Below are positions 32,917-44,492 of a stretch of 64,000 nt of DNA, piece by piece (the first letter of the stretch is position 1; each line of letters begins with the position of its first letter). Both the position numbers and the translations under genes were made by a program. Source of the stretch: Plasmodiophora brassicae (lineage: Eukaryota; Endomyxa; Phytomyxea; Plasmodiophorida; Plasmodiophoridae); assembly GCA_039704465.1 (NCBI GenBank), contig JASFAU010000011.1, forward strand, positions 124,001-188,000. The letters run 5' to 3'. Under the pieces are notes generated by a model. It had not been told where the DNA came from. It made no database searches and worked only from the letters and a program-made list of their open reading frames with translations.

Positions 32917-34773
32917 ATGCGTCGCGTCTGGCGGTCAGCAGCGGGCGCATGGCGGCCGGCGTCCCGGCGCGCCATGCACATCTGCATTGTGGGCAGTGGC
33001 CCGTCGGCGTTCTACACCGCCAAGTACTTCCTGCGCGATCGCCCCGACGGTCGCGTCGACATGTACGTCCCGCCGGCCTGGCCCGCGTATAGCGACGCGC
33101 GATCTCATGCGTTGGCGGTGCAGGGTCGAACGCTTGCCGACGCCGTTCGGTCTCGTGCGAAGTGGAGGTGTGTGTGCTTGCGTGAGCTGGCAGGTGGTGA
33201 TACTGGAGATATTGAGAGAGGGTGTGCTGGCAGTTGCGCCCGACCACCAGGATACGAAGTCGGTGACGAACGAGTTCCAGTCGATCCTCGACGATGAGCG
33301 GTGCCGGTTTTTCGGCAACGTCGAACTGGATCGGGACGTAACCGCCGAGGGTCTCCTCAAGGCGTACGATTCCGTCGTCCTGGCATGCGGTGCAGGTTAG
33401 GCCAATCCGTCCCCCCTTGCCAACGATTTGGGGCTGACTGCTCTTCCGCGCTAGGATCGGACGTCTCGATGAATATCCCAGGGGAGCACCTTCAGAATTG
33501 TGTGTCGGCGCGGGCGTTCGTCAACTGGTACAATGGCCATCCGGACCATGTCGGCGACAAATACAACCTGGACGTAACAGACGCCGTTATCATTGGACAA
33601 GGTTCTCGAGATCGGAATCGCGTACGTGCTCGGTGGCGGTCTGCTAATATTTCGACTAGGCAACGTTGCGATCGATGTTGCCCGTGTGCTGTGCTCGCGT
33701 GGCGAGTCTCTTCAGCATACGGATATTACCGAGCAGGCTGTCGAGGCGCTACAAAAGTCTCGTATTGAGAACGTATCGGTCGTCGGGCGTCGTGGACCCG
33801 CCCAGTCATCGTTCACCAATAAGGAGCTGCGTGAGCTGATAACGAAGCGGTCGTTCCCAACCATCAGTACGCGTTTCTCGTGCTACAGTTGTCGGTTATG
33901 TGCTGAACGAGGCATGTGGTTCAGTTCGTCCTGAGGACCTTGACAAAGATCTGATGACCGAGGCGACGCGGCAAGAGCTGACGACTCGTGCCGTTCATCG
34001 CAAGATGGAAATATTGTGGAAAGCGCAGAAAGAAGGCGAGCAGCAGGCCAGGCCCATAGTTGAGGGGCAGCCGGTCCTTCGACTGCGCTTTTACCTTAAC
34101 CCGGTTCGCATTCTGCCCAGCGACTCGCATCCCGAGTCGGTCGGTGCTATCGAATTCGAGCGCACCAGGCTGGAAGGTGCACCTGGCCAGCAGCGGTCTG
34201 TACCAACCGGCGAATTCGAAACAATCAAGGCAGGACTTGTGGTCCGCAGCATCGGTTACCGGTACGATGTGATATCGGGCGCTTCAACCGCTCTGCTGAC
34301 CTTTGTTGAGGTCTATCTCGTTTAACGGGATCCCATTCGACGATGTCAAGGGCATTGTCCCGAATGTGGGCGGACGGGCCATACGATCTGATGGGTCGAC
34401 GTTCCCGTGTCTGTATGTCACCGGCTGGATCAAGCGAGGTGCCACCGGTATGTACAGCCATGGGCCCGTTGCCCTTCCTGCTGCGTGTAACCGTCACTCG
34501 TTAGGCATCATCGGTTCGAACATTATGGATGCTGCAGAGACGGTCCAGGCCGTGCTGGCGGACGCTCACGTACAGACCAGCGGTCAGGACCGGGATGCGC
34601 TGTGGCAATCGGTTGCCGATTCGGGGCTGTCGGTCGTTACCAAGAGCGGGTGGAAGACGATCGACGCTGACGAGGTCGAGCGCGGTCACTCACGGGGCAA
34701 GCCGCGCGAGAAGCTGACCCGTTTAGACGATTTGCTCGAAAAGGGCCGGTCCGATCGATCTACGTCATCATAA
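32917..34773 (+). CDS. FDXR: NADPH:ferredoxin (adrenodoxin) oxidoreductase, mitochondrial
   Basis: 501 residues from seven exons (32917-33062, 33124-33167, 33234-33395, 33455-33601, 33660-33830, 33889-34261, 34311-34773). An Arg-rich presequence precedes the FAD Rossmann motif CIVGSGPSAFYTA (residues 23-35). VERLPTPFGLVRSGVAPDH, GEHLQNCVSARAFVNWYNG and the NADPH-binding GQGNVAIDVARVL (165-177) follow, then SIGYR, GIVPNVGGR, YVTGWIKRG and GKPREKL. The enzyme passes electrons from NADPH to mitochondrial ferredoxin for Fe-S cluster, haem or steroid synthesis. The junction at 33830/33889 shortens the usual KELREM loop and is the least certain. Confidence 0.92.
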
Positions 34774-35269
34774 ACGCAGGTTGTGCTGCGTTGGAACAGT
34801 ATATCGATGGCGGCGTACCTCTGTAACCGTCTGTCCTTGCCGTTATCGTTAGCTCGAATAGAGTGGCGACGATGTGCCCGACTGCTCGTCACCGGCGCCC
34901 TATTCTGTACTCTGTCACGGTCGTCACCCACTGCTGCTTCGATCGCCCTTCTAATGCAGACTGGGGCTCGTCAGGTCGCCCTCAGCGGCATTCCGTTCGG
35001 CGCCATGCCTTCCACGTCTAACGGCGGCGTCCTGCGGCCACGCGTCGTTAGAGTCCAGTCGGGTGTCTCTCTGGCACCATCTATGCAGGCGCCCGTCCAC
35101 ACCCCGTTCCTGATGTCGCCAACGTCGGCCTTCATAGCCCGCTCGCAATTCGTCATCCCATTCGCCAGCACGTTACCCAATGCGCCAGCGGTCGCCAACC
35201 CGGTACCCAGGTCGGTTGCACTGGTCCTGCCCATCACTCCGCCTGCTCCTTCTAACCGTCCGCGTCCAG
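34774..35269. other. Intergenic, long shadow ORFs only
   Basis: 496 bp upstream of the C2H2 gene. A plus-strand frame is open through it but cannot be spliced in phase to the zinc-finger exons, and no domain is visible. Confidence 0.4.
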
Positions 35270-35718
35270 ATGGGCGCCGACCTCGCGTGGTGAAAGCGCT
35301 CCCATTGCCGTGCTACAAGTTCAGTCGCCAACGACGGCCAGTGACAAGGCGTACTGTATGGCACCGGTGCCGGTCTACGACTACCAGCGCGTTGCCCAGA
35401 TGGTGGCTCTGTTCCCGCAGAGCTGGCGCCCGGGGTTCCAGTACCAGAAACGTCGACGCCTGCCCCCATCGGAGGTCGTCCGAACGTTTCGGTGCCGTTA
35501 TCCAGGGTGCCCGAAGGCGTACGGTTCGGTAAGCGGCCATTTGCATGACATTGGGGCGCACGTTGATTATTTACTGACACCACGTGGCACCACAGGGACC
35601 TGCCCTGAACCTGCACATCAAGAAGAAACATTCGGGCACGGCGACGGCGGATGTGAAGTTGACAGCGGCGCCGACGACGACGATGATAGACGTTTCGAGA
35701 TACAGCAGCAGCAACTGA
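35270..35718 (+). CDS. Small single-finger C2H2 zinc protein
   Basis: 109 residues from three exons (35270-35289, 35342-35528, 35596-35718). The finger is assembled across the second intron: RCRYPGCPKAYGS then GPALNLHIKKKHSG, giving a C-x4-C-x12-H-x4-H fold. This variant (PGCxKxYGSxxALNLHIKxKH) is seen in plant and protist transcription factors. A basic stretch, QKRRRLPPSE, precedes it and may be a nuclear signal. The 20-base first exon, ATG plus six codons, is inferred from a GTGAAAG donor and a CCAG acceptor in matching phase; if wrong, translation could begin at 35358. Confidence 0.65.
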
Positions 35719-36043
35719 CCGTACTCGCCGGTGTGGACCGCCATGTCGACGCCTGACACGCACGCCACTCCCGCTGGCCTCCTGCCGGCAGTCAAACCTT
35801 GCGGGGAGAGGGGCACATCGCACGCCTCACGGATCGCCCGTCTTCAGCAGCAGTGTAGTGGAAACGCCAGCAGGAGCAGCGCGTGTATAGCCGCGCCCAA
35901 CTGTTTGGCCGGGGCGTAACCGGTTGTGTTGTCGGAGTTGGTCGTCCAGGTCCGAGCGTGCGAGCGGCGGAGTTCGCGACTGCCCATCCCGGCCCCGGCC
36001 CGTCAGCACATTCCGGGACACTGCCCCGCACCGTAGCGACGCC
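35719..36043. other. Intergenic, no gene seen
   Basis: 325 bp between the C2H2 and Mia40-like genes, probably the promoter of the latter. Confidence 0.4.
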
Positions 36044-36552
36044 ATGTCACGGGCGCTGATAGCGGCTGCCGCGCTGGGCGCGGGGTCGGCACTCGTGTGG
36101 CAGCGCGCGCGGCTGGTGGCCTGCAGTGAGGCTCCCGAACCCGTCCCGGATACCGTCAGCAAGGAGTATATCGGTTCGTCGAGCGGTCCAGTGGTTCGGT
36201 TGGTTCCTGACCGTCGTCGGCAGACTCGTTGGACCTGGACTGGGACGGGAAAAGCATCGAAGAGCTGGCGGCGGATGAGAAGTGCCCGCCGTGCTTCCGG
36301 TCGGAATTGCTGGGGCCGTGTGGGTCGACGTTCGCCCCGGCGTACAAATGCTTCCGGCTGTGCGAGATTGAGAAGAAAGACATCGACGTATGCAGACCGC
36401 TCATGAAGGCGTATGCTGACTGCATGAACGCACACCCGGAGCGGTACAATGCACTGTTTGACGACGACGAGGATGCCGTCCGTGTTGAAGACGCGCCCCA
36501 CGAGCCCCGAATTGGGATCAAGGAGGCGACGGTCTCGCCGTACAGCAAATAG
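36044..36552 (+). CDS. Mia40/CHCHD4-like intermembrane-space import receptor with CPPC motif
   Basis: 152 residues from two exons (36044-36173, 36224-36552; 50-bp intron). The N-terminus has a hydrophobic Ala/Leu segment (residues 4-19), as in membrane-anchored fungal Mia40. The core shows CPPC (Cys64, Cys67), then the twin CX9C hairpin: Cys76-Cys86 in GPCGSTFAPAYKC and Cys100-Cys110 in VCRPLMKAYADC, then HPERY. The spacing from Cys67 to Cys76 equals that from the second CPC cysteine in yeast and human Mia40. The catalytic pair is normally CPC, so the extra Pro is odd. Mia40 forms disulphides in small proteins imported into the mitochondrial intermembrane space. An acidic tail follows. The gene ends 58 bp from the AVL9 stop. 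Confidence 0.75.
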
Positions 36553-36610
36553 TAATGTAGGAACATTAACCTTATTGTTATAATACTCGTCGGAACGGCG
36601 CTTGTGTGAT

Positions 36611-38095
36611 TCACTGGTGCGCACGTCTGTGCGACTCGTCGTCGTCGTCTGTGAACGGATCGACCTGCTTGTCGTCCTCGAACGCTACAGGCATGGTCAG
36701 TACATGGACGAAGGTCATCGTCGTAGCAACTGGACGTACACAACGTATTCGCAAGAGAGCCCATCAAGTTTGACAGTGCCGAAGACGCCATCGAGATGCC
36801 GCGTTGCGCTTGCGCGCCAATGGCCTGTGTCTGTTCCGTCACCGACGACCACAAGTGATCGAGCTCGTCGTAGCATGGGTGCATTCGCGCGCTGACGTCG
36901 CCATCCTCGTCTTCGCCATCGTCAGTGCGTTCGATATGCACCCGAGGCAGGTAACTGTACATCTTGCCAGCCCACTTGGCATTGAAGTCGCCCAGAGCGC
37001 GATCCAGTGAAACTACATCGTCCCGCTCACCATCCGTCTGCGAATCGCTTCGACGTCTCGTCCTGGCGTCGATCAGCGTCCGGACAGTCGAGCGATACCG
37101 GCGAAGTCGCTGGAAAACGGCAAACGCGTCGTCTTCCGCTGCCAGCAAAGCCGCAAACCGACGGTCTGCTGATGACAGGTCCAGCATCTCGCTCCATGCG
37201 CCTTCCTCGACCCTTACACGGCCCTTGTCGACGTCCCAGACGACCTCCGCGGCAGGTACACCGTTGCCCGATTGGACAGCGAGACGGTTGTTCGTACCAA
37301 CGATCGCGTGCTTCACAGAGCGCAGGACACCGTTGAGCTCGACGAGCGGAACGTATGGCATGACGGCCGTTTCTGATTCGATAACGCTCGATACGGCAAC
37401 CACAGTGGACGTCAGGTGATGCAAAGGCGCCTCGCTGTACACAACGACACGCGCGCCAGCGTCCAGTGCCTTCACAACGGTCAGAACCAAATCCGGCATA
37501 GACGCCAGCAGGCGTTTCAAGGTCGTCTGGAAATGCGCGCCCTGCATAACGGATGGGCTGGACGATGCCACGTCTGGGTCGGCTAGACACGTCACGGCAG
37601 CATCGCGAAGCGACTTGAGAACATCGACATGCCGCTCAAAGTACAGTCGCGCCGGGCGAGTCAACTGCCCATGCAGGAGCGTGTAGATCCGATGAACCTG
37701 GTCTGGCGATGGGCTGACGACCATGAGGCAGAGCGATTCCTGAACGAATCCGCGCGCGGACGCCTCTGACGGCTTCTGCCTGAAGCAGGCGACGCCCGCT
37801 GCAGCAGGGCGCCACATTGCATCACCGCCATCGTTATCGGCATCCGCGGGACCTGGCCTCGGCGGTATCGAGAAGTAGACGAAATCCTGGTGCGATGGTA
37901 TCGTCAGAGGGGATAACTCGACGGTATGGACGGTTCCGCAGTCGACCGACGAGATTCTCCCGGTGCACGCCGTCAGGCAGCGCGTATGCGGGCAGGCAGT
38001 CCAGGACACTGGCCGGCACCGACGCCGACTCCGGATGCACACGGTCGATCACGGCGCCGGCGCTCACGTCGAACCGCACAACGGCAGTGACGACC

Positions 38096-38133
<38 letters not shown>

Positions 38134-38175
38134 TCCACCGTCCCCGAAAGGCGAAACAATGACGACGCCGTTCAT
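36611..38175 (-). CDS. AVL9: AVL9-family DENN protein
   Basis: 481 residues from three exons (38175-37951, 37886-36740, 36684-36611). The AVL9 N-terminus is clear: VVRFDVSAGAVIDRVHP, then LDCLPAYALPDGVH, spliced to DFVYFSIPPRPG. The middle carries QESLCLMVVSPSPDQV, KRLLASMPDLVLTVVKALDA and the late AVL9 block MPYVPLVELNGVLRSVKH with SADRRFAALL. The last small exon gives an acidic tail (DPFTDDDDESHRR). AVL9 acts in late secretory traffic and polarity, probably through Rab or Arf GTPases. The long exon's frame runs on as far as 36156 over the Mia40-like gene, but a GTACG...TAG intron at 36739-36685 gives a better end. Confidence 0.85.
38098..38128. repeat. GAC trinucleotide microsatellite
   Basis: About nine GAC units; on the minus strand they encode the poly-Ser run near residue 17 of the AVL9 protein. 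Confidence 0.85.
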
Positions 38176-38459
38176 GGGGACCCCACCTTTTTGGGGGGAG
38201 GCGGGACCACGATTTTGTCAGGGCGCGCGCTCCGCGACTGCAGCAGCCGACCGTCGAACAGTTCGCTTCGTGACACGTGACACGTAACGCTGCCGTCGTG
38301 ACGAGATGTCCGCGACGTGCTGAGCTGCATTCCGGTAACACGGGTCTGCAGCCCTTCTACCTACTATCGGGGGGTCATCTGGTACTCAGGAGCGGAGTTG
38401 CGTGCGCAAAACCTGGCGGCACGCGGCCGCATTGGTCGGTGATCCGATCGGTGGTAGCG

Positions 38460-40348
38460 ATGTGGGCGTCGCCGCCCAGCCATGTCGCCGCCGGGTCGTC
38501 GCACCTGTTCCGGCAGATGCCGGCCAAGGACGTTGACACGATGCCCTCGACGCCGAACGCGGAGCGGGCCATGTCGCCGGAGGAGTCGGCGGCGGCCTGG
38601 ATACAGCAGCTGAAACGCAGCCGAACGCAACGCGCCGTCATCGTTGGATTCGTTGTCCAGCTCGTCACGGTCGCGTTCTTCAATGCTCGACTTACGATCT
38701 ACTGTACGTTGGCGTTGCAACTGGCTGCCGGCCGGCCGCTAACAACAGTGGGCAGTTTGGAGGATGTTTTCCGTCGGCACGCTCCTGCAGATGGTGCTAT
38801 TCTCTGCTCTGCAGCAGGCCTACACTGTTGTGCACATCCATAACCTTAAGGGTACAACCGCGCTTGTCGTCGTTATTTGTGCTAATTGCGCGTCATCGTT
38901 GTAGGATTGACGCAGGTCGCCCCCGGTCTGTCTCGTGCGTTCGCGATAGTCAGCTCTCCAAGTGCGCTCATATCATTGGGCGTGTCCTGCATCTCGGCTA
39001 TGTTGGCGTATGCTGTCGCGTCGGGGACGTCTTCGTCCGCCCTGCAGTCGTCCTGTTTGCGAAGCGATTTGGTACGCCTCTGCGCCTTCTCGCTGGCGTA
39101 TCAGCTGTACGTGTTGGTCACGCTGCCGCAGGTATCCGACAACAACCGTCGTCTTGTAATCTTTGTGACCCGTGCCGTCGTAGTTGACGTTTCCCTCCCT
39201 GCAATTGCCAATGAGTGTGCAAATTCGATCTCGAATGCCGCATTCGCTGGTCGCAGCTATGAAACTCGCCGGTCTCACAGCTGTCGCCCTGTCCATTGTT
39301 CCGTTCCAGTGGGTCCTGTCCCTTGTGCTCGGGGAAGGCCTCTTCCTTGGTACTGCATCGGAGGCTTGCAGTTTCTCTCTTCGGGGTCAAGTGCACTTTG
39401 CATTCATGTAATTCATGTCCTGTGCGGCGTTACGTCGTTGTTGACTATTGCCCAGATTGGCGATGCTGGTCTTCTCGTGGGAGACGCTTCGTCATGTCGT
39501 CCACGTCGCATTGACGCAAAGCATTCTGGTTGACGACAGCACCTCCATTTCGGTTCCGTTGCTGGCTAGGCTGATTCAAATGGAGAACGAGCCGTACTGC
39601 AGGGTGGGGATTTCGTGATATGCATGTTGGCTTGGGGTTGACGTATACGCGTTCGTCAGTCGCTGTGCCTGATGGAACTGAGCGACGTGTCGCAGCTGTC
39701 AGCCACGGCACGCTCAGCGATCTACGAAGCGGACGACGGCAAAGTTTGGGCACAAATTGTGAAAACCTGTACCGACCTGGTCGACTCCCTGTCGCTGTCC
39801 CTGCTGGAAACAAGTCACGACGACATCAAGCGACGTACGTGCAGCGCGCTATCCTGATCGTATCTGCACTGACGTGCGGTACAGGTTCTGCGGCATCGTT
39901 GCATGCGCTCGGGTCGAACAATCCACTTGTCTATCGGCTCTGTTTCCGTGCTGATGACATCGTTGCCGCCGTTCAAGGTAATTGCAGGGTCTTCTGTCTA
40001 ACTGCGCCCGGCCTCGGCTAACGACGACACCTGCCAGCATTGACGGCGCTGATCGTGCATTCGATTGAGGAAGACAGCTATGGCGTCGTCCAGCGATCTT
40101 TCGAAAGCATTGTCGGGTCGCTGTTGGGCGCGTCGATGGCACTGGAGGAGTTTGCCCACACGTGCAACGGCGAGCCTTCGCAGTCATCCCGCCCTCCCTC
40201 GATAGACTACAACGTACTGACGCTGTCTAACGTGTTCGATCTCGCCCTGTACCAGATTGTCTCCAAGTTCTACGTGTACCTGAAGGACTTTTCGTTCCCT
40301 CACGACTATGCCGTTCGTTTGCGGCAGTATGCGGCGTTCGATCAATGA
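38460..40348 (+). CDS. NDC1: Nucleoporin NDC1
   Basis: 505 residues from eight exons (38460-38703, 38756-38851, 38905-39131, 39184-39407, 39456-39603, 39660-39834, 39885-39977, 40038-40348), introns 48-60 bp, all in phase. About six hydrophobic spans occupy the first 290 residues (for example VIVGFVVQLVTVAFF and GTLLQMVLFSALQQAY). LAMLVFSWETLRHVVHV, SLCLMELSDVSQLS, and the C-terminal domain ALIVHSIEEDSYGVVQ with LTLSNVFDLALYQIVSKF follow the NDC1 family order. NDC1 anchors the nuclear pore and, in some lineages, the spindle pole in the nuclear envelope. It starts 284 bp from AVL9 in divergent orientation. Confidence 0.85.
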
Positions 40349-40420
40349 AGATCTCTGTTCGAGATGTTCCTGTTTTCGGTTCGCCCGATGCCCGGTGATG
40401 GGCCGTTCGCTGCTGTCGCC

Positions 40421-41260
40421 TCAGGCGACGCTGCTGGTTTCCGCGTCCTCCGCGACGTCGTGTTCCATTGCCAGCTCCTTGTAGGTGCTCCAGATCATGA
40501 TGAGGACCATCGCGATCATCGGTACGAGGACGAGCATCGCGACCGTATCGAACTGGTCGCTGGAGAAGAACTGCACGATGCGATTCAGCAACGAGCCTGG
40601 GTCCTCGTCCGCGTCGCTGTCTGGCATCTGGCGATTCGCGTAGTCGGGGAAGCGATAGCTGCCTGGTGGTGGTGACGGTGCTGCCGGTGGAAGCGGCGCA
40701 GGTGGCGTTGACGTCTGGTCGAGCAGCTCGTCTTCGTTCAGCGGATCCTGTCTGTCTGCTTGCGTCAGCGCTCGGTGCCTGGGCAGATCCGGCATGGGGA
40801 TGTACTGCAGCAGCCTGTACTTCTCCTGCGCTTCGACCTTCAGCTGCCGGATGCGCCGGTACACGGTCGGCGCGTTCCTGACAACCCAGATGATGAAGCG
40901 GGAGCCAATGTTCAACGTCGTGGCACCGACGATACGCGTGATCTTGGCACACAAGATGAGCAGGTTGCGGGCGGCATGCTGGCGAACCGTTTCCGGGTCG
41001 CAGAGCTCGTTGTAGTCGTCCGGGTTCAACAGGTTGGCGATGTCGTCTGCCACCGCGAACGACTGGATGTCCACATCTGGGTCGCGCATCGCCACCTGCC
41101 AGTTCGCGATGATCGACGTCCATGTCGCTGGCTGGGTCGCCACCTCTAACGGCGGCCGCACCGGGTTCCCGTAATCATCGTAGAACACGTCGTGGTGCGT
41201 CGCGACAGCGCCCACGACCACGAATAGATACAGCAGCGGTGTCGCACGCCCCGCATGCAT
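40421..41260 (-). CDS. Secretory-pathway membrane protein, unknown
   Basis: 279 residues, single exon. A signal peptide (residues 4-21, LLYLFVVVGAVATHH) is followed by a lumenal region, a moderately hydrophobic segment near residues 98-130, a Pro-rich acidic linker, and a strong C-terminal transmembrane helix near 243-264 (VAMLVLVPMIAMVLIMIW) with a short acidic tail. This predicts a type I membrane protein. No family was recognised. It ends 73 bp from the NDC1 stop, tail to tail. Confidence 0.65.
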   Translation of the reverse strand: MHAGRATPLLYLFVVVGAVATHHDVFYDDYGNPVRPPLEVATQPATWTSIIANWQVAMRDPDVDIQSFAVADDIANLLNPDDYNELCDPETVRQHAARNLLILCAKITRIVGATTLNIGSRFIIWVVRNAPTVYRRIRQLKVEAQEKYRLLQYIPMPDLPRHRALTQADRQDPLNEDELLDQTSTPPAPLPPAAPSPPPGSYRFPDYANRQMPDSDADEDPGSLLNRIVQFFSSDQFDTVAMLVLVPMIAMVLIMIWSTYKELAMEHDVAEDAETSSVA

Positions 41261-41489
41261 GGTGGGCGTCGCTAGATTAGATATAGAATGCCCGGCGGCT
41301 GACGGTCTGCCTCCGGACCATCAAGTCGATCCGAGATGATGATGTCCCCTGACCGGGGCAGGTGAGTCATTTGGACGCAGCAGACGTTGTTGCACTGGCG
41401 CCCGCCAGGGTGTATTGCCCACGATGAAGTCGACAACACGAAACGTGATGTATTTCGACGACGAGCGACATGCGGGCGGACGTTGGCGA

Positions 41490-44154
41490 TTAGCTGAGCG
41501 TGTGCTGTTGCCCTTGGCGTCTGGACGACTTCCCGCCCGTGTTGTTGATGTCCGGGTGCTGGTGCTGCGACGGCGATGCATTGCTGGCGTGAACGTGATG
41601 GTAGGACGGTGACGACCCCTTGGTACTGACATGATGTGGCGTTGCGGTAGGTACCGGGACGCCCCCAGCGTCCGCCCAGTGGACCGTCACCACCTGAGGG
41701 CAGTCCTTGAACTGGATGCCGAGCTTGGTCATCTTCTTGCGCACGTGGTTCTTCAGGTCGGTGTCGGCGGCACGAAACGCGCCGCCGTCCACGTACTTGT
41801 ACACCGACTCGACGCGGATCTCCATGTCGACCGCATGCGTCCGCGTCAGGTCGTTCAGGAACACGGTCACGCGTGGTTTCCAATCTGCCAGCAGGACGCG
41901 ACGCGATCAGCGGTGCATCGGCGCCTGCGAAGGCGCGCGCTCTGTACGTTCAGCGTTCTCGATCGTGTACTTCACCAGCGACGATTTTAGGCGTTCGATC
42001 AGTTCGACCGGCGTGTCCTGAGCAATCTGGATGGCGATCGTGGTCACGCACGTTCCCGAGTTCGTCAGATTCACCTGACACACAAATATGGTTCGTGGGC
42101 GACCTCGCGCGGGGCAACCGAACGACACCCTACGATCTTGACGTCGCACAGGTATTGGTTGGAGTACCGCGTCAGCTTGTTGTTGGCATCGAGGAACTTC
42201 GTCTCCAGGACGCCGATCTTGTGTACCTTGTACCAGGTGTTGTCGATGTTAACGGCGTCGTTCACCTGGTACGGTTTGCCACCAAAGATAAACTTTGGGG
42301 GGCTCTTACTTAGCACACAGCAGGCGCCCCCGGTCCCCACACACACTTACAACGACGCTTTCGACGACACGGCTGATGGTCTTCGAAATCGCGAAGGCGG
42401 TGCCGATCAGCAGTGCCGACATTGCCGTTAGGATATTGCCGACGTTGTACCCAAAGATGTCGGCGACGACGAACAGGACGATGAACCAGACGACGAACGA
42501 CACGGCGGTTTTGGCCAGCGTCGTCAGGTTCTGGAACCCCTGCAGGCGGTTCGCCAGCACGTTGCGCGTGTTCAGGATCGACTTGAACGACGCGATGAAC
42601 TGCTCCCTCGTCACCGCCTGCTTCTGCAGCGCCGACCCCTGCCTCATGAACATCAACCGGAACGATTGCATCCCGATCAGCGGCGTCTGTAGCACCCATC
42701 TGTCAACAGTCTGGCCTGCTATAGACCCAGGCACGCCTTACGTCGAAATACGCCATCCAGGTACGCAACGTGATCGACGATGGGGATGAGTCGTCGCCTT
42801 GCCCGAAGGCGTCGCCGGCGGCATCCTCCACGATGTTGTTGAAGATGATGGCAGCGACCAGGCCCATGTCCTTGCCGATCGTAACCTCCACGCTGGATTC
42901 CTTGGAGAACACCCACTGGTCGTCCTGGTGGGTCAGCGGGAACAGGATCGCCCCTTCCCTGCAGGGCGACCCAGTTGAGCGTATCGTGAACGCGAACGCA
43001 ACGTCAACGAACCTGATGTTCCGAATCGACGACATTAGGTGCTGTGTTCTGGTTCGGTTCGCACGAATCTGGGCCAGCGCGGCTCGGTCGGTCGGTGACC
43101 GGCAGCAAAGATCGAGCATGATGCCTTCGAGGAAGTTGAGCGCGTCCACCCGTTTGCCGAACGATTTCTCGGCGGCCAGCATCTCGCCGACCTCGTTGAA
43201 GAAGTTGCGAACGATCAGGACGATGGCGACAACGTACATCGCCACGAAGCAGTTGTCGATGAGCGTCGGGTTCAGGTCACCCGGCGCCGTCGAGTTCAGC
43301 CACCATCGGAACACCAGACTGTCCATAACGATCCCTGTTGGGACCTCGTCAGCTACCAGGTTCTCGAACGACCCGGGTCCCCTACCGAAGGCGGAGACGC
43401 GAATGTACCCGCTGGTGGACTGCCTGAACAGGTCGGCGAACCAGGGCGGCGACGTCATGATGAACGCCGCGACGTTGATGATGGTGACCTCGATGATGTA
43501 CGACGCGAGGATCGTCAGAGCAATCTACAGGAAGCCATCAACGTTGGGGCGTACACGACGACGGGAACACCCTGTGCGTACGAGGCCAGGGATGGCTGAC
43601 CAGAGCCATGCGGTCTGGGAAGCGGGCACGAGGAGCCGGTGCTGAACGCTGAGGATCCACAGTACGAAGGACAGCGTTAGGCTGACGGTGACGATGCCCA
43701 GGGACCATCGGTGCCGCGAGACCCAGATGAGGAAGCGTCGTGGCGCGCTCTGCCCTCGGCGTTCCTCCTGAAACATGTACTCAACGTCTTCATAGATGTC
43801 GACGACCTTAGCCGTGTGTGGAGTCGTCGTGTGCGCCAGGGCGGCCAGCGTTTCCGTCTCATCCCAGGTCTCCTCGTCGTTCCCGAGCGTATCGCGTCGA
43901 CCGTCGTCGCCTGGGGCCCCTGGGCGTACTCCCATGCCGGTCCGGGTCGTGCCTTTCTGGTCGATCCCTCGGGGCAATTGCAGCAGTCGTTCCACGGCCG
44001 AACGGTGCTCCTCGTCACGAGACGCCGATCGCTGCGGGTCGACGACGGTGACGGAGAGGTGATCGTCGGGGTCGCGACGCTGGGAAGGCGGTAGGATCGG
44101 GCTCTCGCTGGCAGCCAGCAGGGCGCCGACTTCGGATGGGCCCACAGGCAACAT
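41490..44154 (-). CDS. MscS-like mechanosensitive ion channel, paralogue A
   Basis: 755 residues from eight exons (44154-43582, 43524-43386, 43334-43013, 42958-42742, 42686-42351, 42292-42134, 42074-41948, 41884-41490). A disordered acidic N-terminus is followed by TM segments (SLGIVTVSLTLSFVLWIL; LTILASYIIEVTIINV; VAMYVVAIVLIVRNF; VVWFIVLFVVADIFGY). The pore helix lies next to AISKTISRVVESVV, and the MscS beta domain starts FIFGGKPYQVNDAVNI. The C-terminal alpha-beta domain holds IAQDTPVELIERLKS and a His/Ser-rich tail. This layout matches plant and protist MSL channels of plasma membrane or vacuole. Two introns (51 and 54 bp, at 43335-43385 and 42959-43012) are in frame and stop-free, so simple translation wrongly includes them; the paralogue's junctions identify them. 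Confidence 0.88.
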
Positions 44155-44492
44155 GGGCCGATGTAGATTCAGCAGCGTCTGAGCTAGATACGGGCACAGA
44201 AGGCGCGGCCGCCCCTCGCCTCTGTGAAGTTCTTCAGCCTGTGGTAGGCGCCTATCCAGAATGTGCCACGGTTAGCGACTTTCTCGAAGAACGTGGGCCC
44301 GGAGACACCCACGTACCATAACGAGAAGCGCTGGGCATGCTGAAGTTTGTATTCTGCAACTGGATCGCGCCCGTGGACGACGTGTCACTCCTGCCTAGTA
44401 GGTGTGATGGTTCATGGGTGGGTAGCCGAAGGTGGCCGCTCTGTGGGTGACGACTGGCTCGTCAGTGTTGGTGGGAACGCCTCGTCCGACAT
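44155..44492. promoter_or_regulatory. Divergent promoter region
   Basis: 338 bp between the start of MscS paralogue A (-) and the next gene (+). No further gene seen. Confidence 0.4.

Noticed and set aside
34783..35532. A 249-residue plus-strand frame as the N-terminus of the C2H2 protein
   Set aside because: No donor in that frame joins in phase to the zinc-finger exon; a 20-base first exon at 35270 does.
36156..36739. Extension of AVL9 on the minus strand across the Mia40-like gene
   Set aside because: The extension is low-complexity, antisense to a conserved CX9C protein, and a good intron gives an acidic end at 36611.
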